Origin: Toxoplasma gondii ME49
Taxonomy: Eukaryota > Apicomplexa > Conoidasida > Eucoccidiorida > Sarcocystidae
DNA: 64,000 bases
Assembly (NCBI RefSeq): GCF_000006565.2
Contig: NC_031474.1
Span: forward strand, 3,693,662-3,757,661
Direction of reading: 5' to 3'
Positions within the stretch are counted from its first letter, which is position 1; each line of letters opens with the position of its first letter. Position numbers and translations under genes: made by a program. Shown here piece by piece: positions 35,407 to 48,135 of this stretch. A model generated the notes under the pieces. It did not search any database and had not been told where the DNA came from. It saw nothing but the letters and a program-made list of their open reading frames with translations.

Positions 35407-36798
35407 ATGCATTTCTCTGGAGTTTTTCTTCGGACCTCCCGGGTCTTTCTTGCCTCGGAAAGCTCGGCTGCGGGCTCGAAGGTGGCGAAGAGCTTGCCCG
35501 GCATTCGGTTTGGTAACCCCTGGCGCGACGACTACCCAGAGTGGATCTGGAAGAGCCTGCGTGTTAGCAGAAAAGACAAAGACATGTTCGCCCCATTTTT
35601 CAAGCTCTTGAATGCAACCAAGTGAGTTCAGGGTACTGTAATGGCGTGTCCATGTGTTCCTGTGTGCTCCTAACGCGCATTTGTTCCCTGATGTGGTTCG
35701 TTACCCGCTTTTCGAGCTGTGCGATTTAACCGGGTGCCGCTTCCGACGCCAAGCACATCCGCTTTTGAGCCATGTTCTAGATTGTGTTCGGCGTCGCAGT
35801 CAGAGGCGCTGCACATCGTTTATGCTCGAATCACTCAGAGGAGCGGTGGAGTGACGTTACTGAGGTCTTTTGTTCTAAGTGTCACCCCGCCAGCAGGGAT
35901 TAGAAAATCACCGGTGGCAGGGGTCCACCGCCTTTCCACCGCGCTTCGTGATCGTTTAATTTGCCACAGAAAACGCATTGGTGAAGGAATTTTCGTTAAA
36001 CCGTTGATATTAATACCAGATGTGTGTGTTCACACATATAAGGAATACCCTACGTAACACGTTGCGTTCTTTTCATCATCTACACTTTGTGCCGACCATT
36101 ACATTTGTGCAGTGCTGAGCGCATGCCGCGCTTGCATTAGTGCTTGATCGCATTCATTTGTGGTCTTGAGAGCAGCGAGGGATATCCGTCTTCTTGTTTT
36201 TCCTCGGTGCCGTCTCCCAGGCTTTACGAATATTGCCTCAAGGACAACCGCCGCTACTGCATGTTCGTTATGGGTGTCGGACTCGTCAGCTCGTGGATGT
36301 GGAGCGAATGGTGGAACTCCGTGTGGCGCCGCATTAACAAAGGGGTAGGTTACTGATATTTTCCAGGATTACTCGAGACCAAGTTCTATCGCTGCTACAC
36401 AATTCAGACTGTTAGTGGAGGCAAAGCGGACAAAGACATCGTTGAATGAAGGAGAGGAACTGCATTGTTTTGGTGCGTCTTGCGGGGGAAGACAACCGAA
36501 GACCGGAGCTGCCAACCGGGAGATTTGTCCGCTAGACATCAGTGTTACTACTTCGTACTGATGAACCATTCGGGTCTTCTTGGAACCCGGTGAGACGAGA
36601 CCACCTCAAGAATTTTCACCAGCGTTTTCACACACACTACCCATGCATGCGTATATGTCGCGACTGTACACTTGAACATATTGCTCTAGACCACTCGTGT
36701 ACGCCGACGTGACATCCCGTTCGCGATGTGCTGTATTGTTTTTTCAACAGAAACTCTACAATGATGTCCCGTACGTCTATCCGGAGGAGGATGAGTAA
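35407..36798 (+). CDS. Cytochrome bc1 complex subunit QCR9/UQCR10-like
   Basis: Exons 35407-35621, 36221-36344 and 36751-36798 join in phase and encode 128 residues. Residues 1-35 are a mitochondrial-type presequence (Arg, Ser, Ala and aromatic residues, no acids in the first 15). The C-terminal half follows the small QCR9 family: a short amphipathic start (LFKLLNA-type), one membrane segment (CMFVMGVGLVSSWMW), then W-W-x-x-W-R-R-I-N-K-G-K-L-Y-x-D-V. This parallels the family's x-x-H-I-N-E-G-K-L-W-K-H-I ending. QCR9 lies in the inner mitochondrial membrane and stabilises the Rieske protein and cytochrome c1 in complex III. The family member in animals is about 63 residues; here an extra 50-60 residues (RFGNPWRDDYPEWIWK region) precede the core. 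Assignment is by reading only; another small respiratory subunit is possible. Confidence 0.68.
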
Positions 36799-39102
36799 AC
36801 TGGAGAAAGCCGCATTTCTGTCTGCTATGCAAACACGAATCTGAAGCTGCAAGGTTCCACTCACCCGTGGCCTCAGCGTGTTTGACGAGCCTACTCTGCA
36901 ACACAAGTCATTCAGCGCATGAGCTTTCGGGTCACTGGATGAAAAAAGAATCCCGAGAATCCAAACAGGCGCTCACAACATGTCGACGTGTGGCAACACT
37001 CGCCGTCGCTGCGCTGGCTTGCTGACGTTCATGAACTGTGGCTGTGGTAGGGAGGCGGCTGCATCACATTGCTCATGTGCCTGATACGTCCGTCGTCGGA
37101 CACGGAGGCAACCGTGACGTAGTTGTTCCTCACAGATGGGTTCGCAGGAAGGGTAACGATTATTCTCAATTTTTGTAACTCAAAGTCCTAAGTCTGAAGA
37201 ACGACTCTGTGCAGTAACTTGCGATGCGTGGAGCATCTGTTTAATCCTCCGCTGATCTTTTTGTGACTGCCGCCATCTGCATCAACAAGCGGCATTCTCT
37301 ACACGTTTATCTGCGGTGGACAGAACTTGATCATGTTCGTGCCCCTGAATAAGATGAGTTACGCAACGAATGCAGCTGGATTCGTTCGAAAGCAGCAACC
37401 AGAAAAGCCGTGGAGCAAGCAACAGCATCACACATGTTTTACTGACAAACGTTGCTGCAGGACGCCGGCATTACTGGAGCCAAACACAGAAAAGGTGCTG
37501 CGTTGCATCATTTTGTCTGCGTCCTACAAGCTCGTCACATGCAAAGGGGCGTTTATTTACGGACGACAGACGTGTATTGGATACAGACAAAGACTACAGA
37601 GGTCGTTCTTTTGCCAGCGGCACATACATTCTGAGAATGAAGAGTTCTGTTCTAGCCTCCCTCTACCACTTACCACGGTCGTATATGAAATCCCACCATT
37701 TCTAGCGAAACGCTAAGCGGAGAAGCAGGGTCCCGTCGCGACTGGTTTCCTACGCTTGCCTCGCTCTGCTCAGTATGTTGGTGAGATTGAGGAAAGAAGC
37801 CAATACGCGCACTGCCTTGTGCTAGCAGCTGCACAGTTATCGAAGCACTTTCTCGGCACTGAGTCAGTGACGCGAAGTAGAAACTGCTGCAACTTCAGAG
37901 TGCGCGGACAATTTAGGATAGGGTGCGGCCGTATATAAAAAGACTGTTCTAGTATCTGCATCAAGTATCTACAGAACCTATTTGCAGCTCTATCGTGTCA
38001 CTGACTCGGTAAAAGCCTTGAACGAGTTCGAAAGCTGTGACATACGGTGGGTGAGTTGCTTTGTCGTTTTGCTGAAGCGACACGCAAAACATGCAAGTAA
38101 ACCTGGCTGCTGCTTCCAGGCGGCGGCGGTGCCGGCAGGATAAGTGAAAGGTACTGGTGGAGACAGCACACCGAGCAAGAGCGAGCATTGCTTTACACCT
38201 GGTGATGAACAGAGTTTTTGGGCTGTTTCAGCACGGCTAGTTCCACATTTTGTGTGCCTTCCGCGCCTGGAGTCAGGTGAGTGCGTCACGTGAAACCTGG
38301 TGTATGATTGAGAAAAGCTGGCAGTCGAGGGCAGATCCCCAGCCAACGAAAGAGCAGTTTCGAAATCCGGAATCGAACTAAGCCACAGGGTCTTGCAGAA
38401 GTAGGCGTGAGTTTTGAATACCCTCTCTGATGTTGGTGAATCAGTTTGCATGCGTGCGCGTTGTACAGGACACGCTTCAGCTTGGGGGGTGTCGCCATAC
38501 CCCAAGACAAATGGTACGCATGCATCTCAAGAGAACGGCGCTGCGATCGCTGGGGATGCTGTGAAGTGTGGAGAACGCAACGGTTGGAGGAATGATGAGT
38601 CTTCCCAAATGAATGGTGCCTCGTTTTCTCTTGGCTTAAGTCAACCACAAAGTTCGCCACTACACTCTCTCGCGCTCGCAACGGTTCTTGCCAGTTGCAG
38701 CTCCAGCTGGAAACCAGCCTCGAAACCGTTCGTCGTATTACCGCGTCAGAGTAAAAACGTCTCCTACCTAACTAGGCTGAATTATCTTTTGTGCATGTGT
38801 CTGCTCAAGATCGCCGCCTCGTTTCCGCCAGAGCAGCTCCCCGTGATGTAACCGGATTCCGCAGTTAAACTAGAACCGTCTTCAATCATCGAGAAACTTG
38901 ATCACGATGCCACGCGCCTCGATAAACGGCTACCAACACGGACATCTGCGTCCGTGTGTGTGTACATTTGTACGCCCGTGCCTATAGGACGCCAACCTGA
39001 ATCTTCTTGCGCCAGCGGCGCGGTGTGGTTGTTACAGGGGATTTTTCGCCGGTTGTTGAGTGCCATGCAGGGAGGCAAAATAAAAGGCTTTAGTTGCATA
39101 AA
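36799..39102. other. Intergenic region upstream of APC3
   Basis: About 2.3 kb with several frames of 60-170 codons on both strands, the longest on the minus strand at 37990-38681. Their translations look random and no exon chain could be built. The region presumably holds the 3' UTR of the QCR9-like gene and the promoter of the APC3 gene. Confidence 0.45.
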
Positions 39103-42100
39103 ATGACGGACGCAGGCGGCCTTCCCGGCCTTCATTTTGCTCCACTTCGGGACCATGGGGTTGACTCTTTATCGGGCACTCCACCGGAAACAGGAGACGA
39201 CGTACCGCTGCGATGGAGGCAGTACGAAGATTTACTGACAGCAGCGGCAGAGCTGTCCGGCGCATGCGGCATGTCTAGGCAGTGTGGATTGTTTCGAGAC
39301 TTCATCCACCACAACATTCCTCTTCTGATGCAGCTGCAGACGGAACAGAGGATCAAGGTGAGTGCCGCGCTTCCACAACATCAAGTGAAAAACTCCGTTC
39401 TCCAGCTGGCGCGATGCACCGGCCTTGCCAGAGAAATTCCAGAAGGCTGCGTCCACGCCAGTGGAAACGAGGTCGAGGACCTGCCTGATTCGGTCGCCGT
39501 TCCAAGTGTGGATGGGGACCGACGAACTGTCTTGCTCGGAAAACGCGAGGGAACCGAGATGGAGAATCGATCAAACGGTCTTTCAAGAGACGAGCGTGGA
39601 CGCTTTGCGTCGGAGGGTTTGTTTCGGACTCAAATATCTCAAATGGCGAACGCAATGAAACGCGCCCGGTGTGCATCTGGCTGCACCCATCGAGCGCTTG
39701 AGGTGTCCAGACGCTTGAGTGGCTCGCCGGCACCACGAGAACCGGTTCCGGTCATTTCTCCCGCGTGCTGCAGCGGATGGTCCGGTAAAGACTTGTTGAA
39801 GAGAACGAGTTCTTCCTCTCTCGAGGGCGCGACGCAGGAGGTGTCGCCGAGCGGCGCAGCCGAATGCCACGTCGGTCGTCTCGTGGAGAAAGTCGCTTGG
39901 GCATGGAGTTGTGTGGTCCTCCAGGCACCCCGTCAAGACGCGATTCACGCTTTGTTCAGTGAGCGTTTGTCTTCGATTCGCCAGCAACCGCATCAGCCAC
40001 TCATGTTGCCTCCGCACGTGGTGGGAGGCGTCAGTCCCGTCCCGGTCCCCACTGCTGAGGAGTACGTTCTGATCCGCCTCGCCGCCTTTCAGAGAGAATC
40101 TGAAATCGAACCGTCGCGCGATGCACCTGGCTTGGAACTAGAATTCAAGCGGGAGACAGGGCCGCGAAAGCTAGCCGCCAGACATGGCCCTGTGCAGGCG
40201 AGACAGCAGACGTCCGACGCCGCCGGAGGGTCTGACGCCTGGGCAAACGGAAACACCGTCTACGGGTCTCGATTTGAAGCCACAGAAGTCGGCTTTTGCT
40301 GGTACCTTCTGGCGATGATTTATGAGCGAGACGCTCGCACTACTGCGGAGACTGCCGAGGAGCGCTCCGTTCTCCGGAGGTGTGCCGCTGTGTGTTACTT
40401 CCGTAGTATCTTGGCCTGGCCATTCATGCTGCAGAGCTGGGTGCGCCTGGTCCCGCTGGTTCTCACCGAGTCAACGGCGATGTACTTGCTGTCTCTCCTT
40501 GTTCACCTCCGAGAGCCCTGTGACTCAATCCAGGGGGACTCTCTCTTCCACGATGAAAAGGGGCAAGCCGGGTCGTCCTCTGCTGCTTTTTCGACCCTTC
40601 GAGACATTCAGCAGTTCCTCTTCTCTCCACGGACCGTCGCAGACAGCGCCTTCTTTGCCGTGGCGTTTCCGCGTCCTCCTGGGCAAGTATCGAACCAGCG
40701 GGCGGTGCTCTCAGGTGCTCAAAGTGAAGGAAGAGAACTCTTTGTCTCGATTCTTCAGCGACTCGCTGCTGTTCAACTCTGCATGGCGAGAGGCGAGGCC
40801 AGAGACGCTTTGACGCTCCTTGAAGACTGGACCTTGTTGCCAGAAGGAAGCAGGTAAAACAAGGCGGGACTGAAAGCCGTTTCGGCTCGCGCGTTCTAAC
40901 ACTGTGCCGCTGTGCATCCGTTACTCTTTTCAACAGTCATTTGTCACCGAAGGATCCAGGAGACGAATCGTGTCAAAACGCTTTTGTGTTCCCTTTCTCC
41001 GCTCCGACTCACCACTAACTGAAGCTCTGGGTGGTCTTACACACAGCTTATAACAGACGCGTCTCGAAAAACAAAACGAACACTACACGAATTCAGGCTT
41101 GAACTCCACTCTCGGGACGGTTCGCTTCTCCCATGTGTGCATTCCTGCGACAAAGTCGCTCGTGAGCGCCCCTGCGCCTCACTGTGAACTCAAGAGGCGA
41201 TTCCTTGCAAATCATGCATGCGTGTCCCCCGCGTTCTGCAGCTTTCTAGAAGAGATAATCGGCTGCTGCTACCTCCAGGCTGGTCAGCCCGAGCGCGGAG
41301 CCTGCTTCCTGCTGCGCAGCATTCAGCAGTACCAGCTGCTGGAGCAAGAGGAAGAGTGTCTCAGGCGCGAGGAAGGGAAGGAGAACCCCGACTTGGCTGA
41401 CGAGCATCAGAAAGAAATTGCAGAGGCCAGCCTTTCGATCAGCTTGGAGCCTCCGGAAGAGGCCGGGTGTCGCTGCAGCAGTGCTCTGTGGCAAGTTGGT
41501 CGTCGCCGCGCGGCCACAGCTCTCGTCGATTGGCTGCTGCAACGGCCTCGCGCCCAGACCACTTCTCAGCTCTGGGGAGCAGTGGGAAACCTTTTGTCTC
41601 TCCATCGCAAGTCCGACGAGGCTCTCAAAGCTCTTTTTCGCGTGAGACACACATATCAAGGTCGCGCATCGCGACTAGCGCATGCCAAGTTACTAGTGCT
41701 AAATTTCAACGTCCTGCGACATTGGTGTGATTCCACATCAGTTTATGTTTCAGGCGTCCTATTGATGGATCCCACTCATCACGCGTACTAGCGGCCAACG
41801 CACACAGAGTTATTTGACAACCGGAGGGGAAGCAGAGAGAGGACAAGGCCAGAAAAGCTGTTTTTTGGAGTGGAAGCCAGGAGGGGAAATCGACGGATAA
41901 ATTCGTAATGTAGATTGTGACAGGGAAACAGACAGACACAAAGGAGTAGGCAGCGAGGCGGGGATACAGGTGTAGTGGCTCGAGGCACACACAGATGTGT
42001 TTGGATGGAATGGTAGGGGCAGATATCTTGCAGCTCCCTGGATCTCCAGTCCAGTGCTCTGCCGCGGGAGTTGAAACGAATCCATAGTTCACCCTGTATA

Positions 42101-45100
42101 ATTCAACTCAGTCAATTCGTATTAGGTTCGCTCTTCTGTACCAGCCGCGACATATGCGTGAAATGGGCGCAATGAGTCACAGGGTGGATCTCGACGGCCG
42201 GGCCTGCCGCGTGGACGGCGTTGAGAGTCGCTGGCGTGGGGATGCTCTTGCAGTTCCAGGAGCTCAACTCTTAATGTCGACATGTCACCTGCTCTTTTCG
42301 ATAGGGAGTTCGCCTGGAGGGTGGAAGACGAATTCGTTAACAGTGTCTTGTTGTTCTGCTTTTCCTTTCACCAAGCAGGGGTCGTCACTCGTGCCTGGGG
42401 ATTTGTGAAGACACTGTCGTTTCGTTCCGCGCAAGAGACGCAGTCGGTTGGACTGTGGTCGAGAAGGATCAAAAAACGCGCTGACACTTTACGAAGGCGC
42501 TGCAGCCCGGAGTGGAGAGACGAGGGCATTCTGGGAGAGTGAAAGGGTGGAACTCTTCCTCTGTGCGCATGTGGGTGCGTTTGTTTTCTTTTCGCATTCA
42601 GGCGGTCGAGCTGGCGGATGACTACCCTTATGCATACACACTATGCGCACACGAGCTACTACAGCGGAATCAGCGAGAGGAGGTAGGCTCATTTCTCAGG
42701 TCGGCCCTGTTCACAGTGGTGCGTGGAGAGACCGTTGTACTCATTGCAGCTGTGTTTGGCGGCGGCGCTGTAGAACCTCTGCTTTTTTGCGGGGCTCTTG
42801 GTTTCGGGCCAATCTTCGAGAACTCGTATGTTTTCCCTGAGCCTGCCTTCCAACTGTCACGCGAGTCGCGTCCCCTGTCAGTCTCCTTCCTGAAGTTCCT
42901 TTGGGCAGAGTGCACGGATTCTTGATGGCATCACTCCTGTTGTTTAGGAGTGGGAGAGACGCCTGTTACACCTGGGTGTATGGATGCATGCGTTTTATTT
43001 ACTTTTGGTTCAGAGGGATAGTTCTCGACTGTTTTTTGCCAAACCACTGCTTTCGTGTTTGCCTTCCTGGAGCAACTAGCAGTCCCGTCGCTGCAGCGTG
43101 GGCAGCGGGCGGCGCCTCCCAGACTTCTCTCAAACGCCTCTGTTTGTCGTCTGCCCCCTGTCCTTTTGTGTGTGTGTGTGTGTGCTTGCGTGTCTTCTTC
43201 CGTGTCAGTGAATGCCTGCGTTTGTCTCTTCGTTCTCAGGCTGTGACCGTCGTTGCCAAAACAGTAATAGTTCATGATTAGTGACGTTGTGTATTTTTAA
43301 AGGTATAGTTGACTTGTTTGTCTCTTTTTCCAAACGAATATTCAAAATTTCTCGATTGAAAAATTTTCTCAGGCGCAGGCGCTCATCGAGCACGGCTTTC
43401 GCTCTCGAGGCCTACTCAAGTCGCTGCCACTGCATGCGCTGTCGCTCCTGCTGGAGCTGCAGCGCCACGCGAATGCAGAGGCGCGAAGGGGGAACCGTTT
43501 CTCGCAAAATTTGAACCTCCAAGTGGAACAGGAAGGCCTCCCCACGTTGCCTGGCTGCCTTGCAGACCCGGCCACTCTGAGAGACCTCGAGAGACTGCAG
43601 CACCCTCAGACTCTGAAGAAACTCGCTGAACAGCTTCTCCGCATTGGCCAGGCGCGGCGGGCCTACTCTCTTCTTCTTCGGGTGAGGAGCAGCCAGTCCA
43701 GAGGTAGTTGAATAACGATAAATCCAGAGCTTTTTCTGGAACGTGTATAACTACGAATTGGACGACGGGCTTCGTTCCTGAAGGATTTGTTTACCGGATC
43801 CGAGTTCTAGGGACGCTTGGGAAGTTCGCTTCCAACGTATTTGACCGAGAATCCACAGGCACCGGGCTCGCTGTGGCTCGTCTAGTGAGCTGTGGTGAGC
43901 AAGCAAAGCTGGCACGAACGCTTGAAGTTTTCCTGAGAAGGGGGGGTGGAGGCAGACACCACGCGAGAGGAAAGTGTAATCCTACCGTCAGTCCTCGCCA
44001 GTCTCACGACTGGAGAGATGCGCTGTGCTGCGAGGTCCGCGTTTCTCGATTCTACTCAACGCGGAGAGGACTTAACTCGTGCCCTGGGAGACGGACGCGG
44101 AAGGGCCGGCGGCTCGAACGGCTCCATAAGGACCCGGAAAATGTCCGGCTGGACGCCAAGCGGGAATTGCGTCTTCCACGCATTTAAAGGGCGATTGGAG
44201 ACGTGAAATGGAAGGCTTTTCACTCTTGGTGGTCTTGAGCACAAGCAGGGTCAACTAGGCATCTCTGGGGTTTACCGTGCGCCGAGATGGAGAATTTTTA
44301 TGACGCAGAAAAGGCGTTTCTCGAACATCTCGTGTTTTGTTCTCTGCTCTCTGCCTAGCAGTGTCTCCAAAGCCTTATGGATTTGCACATGCCTCCTGGC
44401 CTGGCCGATATGAAAACGAAGTATCTGTTCATTTGTTGTTTGTGCTCTGGGCCCTGCGTCGCTGACACAGGCTGTGCGTCTGCTCCCCGGCGACGGAGAG
44501 ATCTTTTACAGGCTTGGATGTATCAAGGCTGCTTTCCAGCAATACGGAGTAAGACACTGCATGGGTTTAAACGTGGACGATAGTGACAGTGGAAAGCCGA
44601 GGTGGCCATGGCCCTTGTGTGCACCACGCATGCGATATCAAAACGAATCGACGAAGGAGAGAACCAGTGGATGAAATGGGCGGTTATGAAGGCGAATCGC
44701 GTGGCAACACTGCCGCCTTTGGCATGGGGCTTGAGACCTGCTTTTCGTGTTCCTTCCGTGCTGTGTGTGTCCCGATTACGTCTCTCTTTTTCCGTTTCCG
44801 TGCTTCAGTGTAGAGAGTTCCGATCTGTCGTGGCGACGCGTTGTTGGGGACGGACAGAAACGCCTAATTTTTGTCCGAAAAGGAGTGACCCCTGCATGTT
44901 GCGTTACTTTCTGCCTCTCCTCTCAGGAAGCTCTTCAGTTTCTGCAACGGGCAGCTAAGCTTGCCCCCCTGGACGTGAGCTTCTTTGTCAATAGACCGCA
45001 GCTTGCGAGAAACTGGAAGAATACAGGGAATCTTCTGAACCTAAAACACTCTTATTTCAGCAGCTGACTGCAGACACGGGCCTATAGTGTGGCTGTCATC

Positions 45101-47316
45101 GGCGCATGCACGCAAACCCACTGTCAGGCTTACGAATCAGTGAACTGCCACTGATAGAAGCGCTTATCCGTTTTTTCACATTTAACAAGAAATTAAAGCA
45201 TATAAGTACGTTTCCGCCGGGGAGAACGAGCGTTGACAGCTCTCTTGATCCCACTCGAAACGAATTTTCTGTGCGTGCCTGTTTCCTGCAGCCCGATGTC
45301 GAGGTCGCTATCGCTTGCGTGTACACCAAACTCCTGCAGGTTAGTCGCCAATGCGTCAAGATGCTGAGTGCGCTTTTCCTCGATCGGAGCGCGTAGCATG
45401 TCTCTCTTTATACTTTTCCGCTAAAGTCATCCCCGCAAGCCACCTTTCTTTTGGCCACAGCACTCTGTTCTGATCGACATCGACTTGAATGCGAGTCTGA
45501 CGTGTCTGTTTGTGTTCTCTTTTTGCGTGTGTCATGGCGACAGCCGCGCGAAGCTTTCTGGCACCTCCAGGCGGCCTTGCGACTCACCACCGATGCAAGA
45601 GAGCAGAAACGGATCTCGGTGAGTGTTGCAGCTCCAGGAGAGGAGTTAAGCAGTGTCCGTCCGTGTAAAAGTTGTCGTGGAGTCAGTTGCTTCTGGGGAC
45701 GTGGCGGTTGGTTTGGGCCGTGGAAGGACGCCTGAAACAGAGAGTGGAGGCGCATCTTTGATCTCAAATTGGCAAAAGTCATGTGATCGTGCATAACGTG
45801 TAAATGCTCCTACCGCCTTTCGTTGGCTGCGCTTTCCAGCCTTTTCTGGGACGATACGGTGACGTGTTTGTCCTCATCCATCTGGGTGGTTCCGCAGTCG
45901 TTTTCCCAACAAGCAACGCGTTGATCTCTCATTTTCTATGCATGAATATCGGAGAACATAAGATGCGTGGCGAGAGAGTCGGGTTCGTTCGCGAGACCAT
46001 TCCGAAAAAACGCGGTGACATGTTAGCGAGTGCAGTGGAGGCATGCTGTAGGACAAAGCAATAAGTTCCGTGTTGATGACTGTTTTCACCGACCAGGCCG
46101 CGCACATGCAGCATAGAACCGTAGAGAGGAAATCTTTTCGGTGACGCTGAGAAGTCGTCCTGCTGACCAACGAGCTGCTTTGTTTCAAACCGTGCTTCGC
46201 CGTTTGTGTGCGTGAATCGAGAAACACAACGAATGCTAAAGGTGAATCGGATCCAAAACACTTTTGCCGTTTTCCTCAAACGGTGCCTTCTCATTCAGGA
46301 GCAGGTGATGGACCTGTGGAGCTGCAGTGGCGTAACTGATGAGCTGCTCACCGGATCCCGTAAGCAGAATTCGTGTCTGGCGTATCAGCGAAACCCTAAG
46401 CTGACAGAACTCCAGCCGTCGTAAAGAGTTTTAGAACCCACAGGCGACTCATGAAGAAAGGCACAAGGAACGATCAGTGGCTTTCTCTGAAAGTCTTCAT
46501 TTGCCTTGGCTGTCAAGTTCATCGTTGCTGTGTACTCGCGTATCACTGTGTACTTTTGGAGGGCCGCGAACGTGAAATTCTTCGTGAGAAGTATACTCTG
46601 CGAATTGGACTACTGATTTAGATCTGGAGTGTTTTGTTTACCGGATTCGAGTTCTGTTATGTTACCGTATTTCCGAGAATACTGAGTGTATCTACGGTTC
46701 TGTCCCGGGCACATACATTCTACTTTACCAGCGTGTTCCAAATCTGAGTAAGGAATGCCAGAAGTTCACATATAAGAATTAGTGTGGCATATTGCATGGG
46801 CGCGTAGCCTTCAAAAGTTGGTAATGCAGCTGTGGAGTTGGTGGTCTTCCGCCTCATTTCGCACGGTACCTTGAATCTTTGCTGCACGACTGTACTGTTT
46901 CTGTGCCGTCGAGCGAGGCTGTTGATTGTGTGTCCGTGCCAGTGAAAGAATTTCATGAAAGCACGATCGCGTGTTCTATGTGGTGTCTTTCAGGCGGGTG
47001 TGGTCGCCCACGAAAGCACAGACCTGAAGGCGGAACAGATCCGGCGGATGAAATCTACGTGGACAGCCTCCAGGCAGCGGACACAGAAATCACGCCTGAG
47101 GAAGCCGAGGGTAGTCGGATGAGTTTGCCGAATTCTGACAGCCTCGCTGGTGCAGACAGTTCTCACCATTCTTACCAGGAGATGCAGTTTCACCGGTTGC
47201 CAGAGCTGCAAAGGCTAAACGCAGTTCCTTTGAACATGCTCGGAACCGTCACGAGAGACACCGAAGCCAATTCAGGAAGAGAGTGGACCCACATGTGGCA
47301 GCGGTCCGGCTTCTGA
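39103..47316 (+). CDS. CDC27: Anaphase-promoting complex TPR subunit APC3 (CDC27)
   Basis: Ten exons, all in phase: 39103-40853, 41242-41641, 42602-42682, 43373-43681, 44471-44548, 44927-44974, 45292-45339, 45544-45618, 46299-46359, 46994-47316 (TGA), giving 1057 residues. The key evidence is residues about 690-745: GNLLSLHRKSDEALKALFRA joined to VELADDYPYAYTLCAHELL. This parallels the CDC27 signature G-N-x-x-S-L-Q-R-x-x-x-x-A-I-x-x-F-Q-R-A-I and Y-A-Y-T-L-x-G-H-E. TPR-like hairpins continue through exons 5-8 (EIFYRLGCIKAAFQQYGEAL, EAFWHLQAALRLT). APC3 binds the CDC20/CDH1 activators in the E3 ubiquitin ligase that drives anaphase. Unusual are a long N-terminal exon with a disordered insert (about residues 100-230) and an insert of roughly 90 residues in exon 4 within the TPR array. 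The C-terminal 107 residues look unstructured. Distinction from CDC16/CDC23 rests on the YAYTL region. Confidence 0.82.
43167..43184. repeat. (GT)n microsatellite in an intron
   Basis: About nine GT units within the APC3 intron 42683-43372, between pyrimidine-rich sequence on both sides. Confidence 0.9.
43735..43865. repeat. Dispersed repeat copy 1 (APC3 intron)
   Basis: This stretch shares the core tttaccggatycgagttct with 46625-46650, in the same orientation. Similarity extends on both sides: acgaattggacgac versus gcgaattggactac upstream, and cgtatttgaccgagaat versus cgtatttccgagaat downstream. The total is roughly 100-130 bp with gaps. It lies in the APC3 intron 43682-44470. No coding capacity is seen. 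Confidence 0.6.
46575..46710. repeat. Dispersed repeat copy 2 (APC3 intron)
   Basis: Partner of the repeat at 43735-43865, in the APC3 intron 46360-46993 and in the same orientation, about 2.85 kb downstream. The shared blocks occur in the same order with small gaps, which points to a common origin, not to chance low complexity. Confidence 0.6.
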
Positions 47317-48135
47317 GGTTCATGCCTCTAAAAGCGTGCAGGTCAATAACGTGCAAAAACTGAGAATGTGCCGCTTCTCCGGTGAAAGGCCATCATGACC
47401 CAGTGGCTATGTGGTTGCATGCCGGAAGAGAACGCGTTGTTCCGTGGACGGCATGAACTCTTTTCTGCCTTAAGCTTTCGGTGGGCAGCACGAGTTACAC
47501 CAATTGAGCAGTTTTCTGCGTACTGCAGAAACGTTTTATGGTCGGTTCCACAATACTGTCGCGTTAAGTTGGGTCGGACGGCCTCCATCGGCACTGAGGA
47601 AGTGTAAGATATAAGCTGCTGTTCAGGCCTAGCATGTACCCAAGCCGCGTGAGAACACTGATGCACGAATGTACTTTTAGCAGTTGGAGAGCCATTGAAG
47701 AGAAGTGAGGCAGAGTTCACGTTTTAACCAGTGCGAACTCGATCAGTGGCCTGAAATACATATGTTCGTAGTGTGCCCTCCGTCGGAGGGACAAGCACGC
47801 TATCTCAGTACAGTATGGGCGCAGCGAAGACGTCAAGGACGAGCATTCGCCCGCTCGCCTATCAGCTGCCGTGCTAAGCACAAACTGTTTCTGGTGCCGT
47901 GGAGTCCAAAGAAGAGCATCCGATCTCTGGACGCACGGAAAATTGCGAAGGCGAACACGCGGCTCACGCTCGGAGCGATTCGGAATTGAAATGTCCTCTT
48001 TCGGTGCTGCTTGGACCTCAATTCTTTGAACAAAAAAAATTAATTTCACCTGTTTTTTCTCCCACGAAGCCATTTTACAGACAGACGCAAGTTAATTTTC
48101 AGAAGACACGACAGACCGCAACGGCAAAACCAACT
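47317..48135. other. Convergent intergenic region between APC3 and small acidic gene
   Basis: About 0.8 kb holding the two 3' UTRs of tail-to-tail genes. Only short frames up to about 125 codons are present, on both strands, none convincing. Confidence 0.5.

Noticed and set aside
37327..38851. Several frames of 110-171 codons on both strands before APC3
   Set aside because: They share no domain, no consistent exon borders and no codon pattern, and they lie in the APC3 upstream region.
42154..42542. Plus-strand frames of about 85 codons between APC3 exons
   Set aside because: They lie in the intron 41642-42601; the exons on either side join directly in phase 0 to give the conserved TPR sequence.
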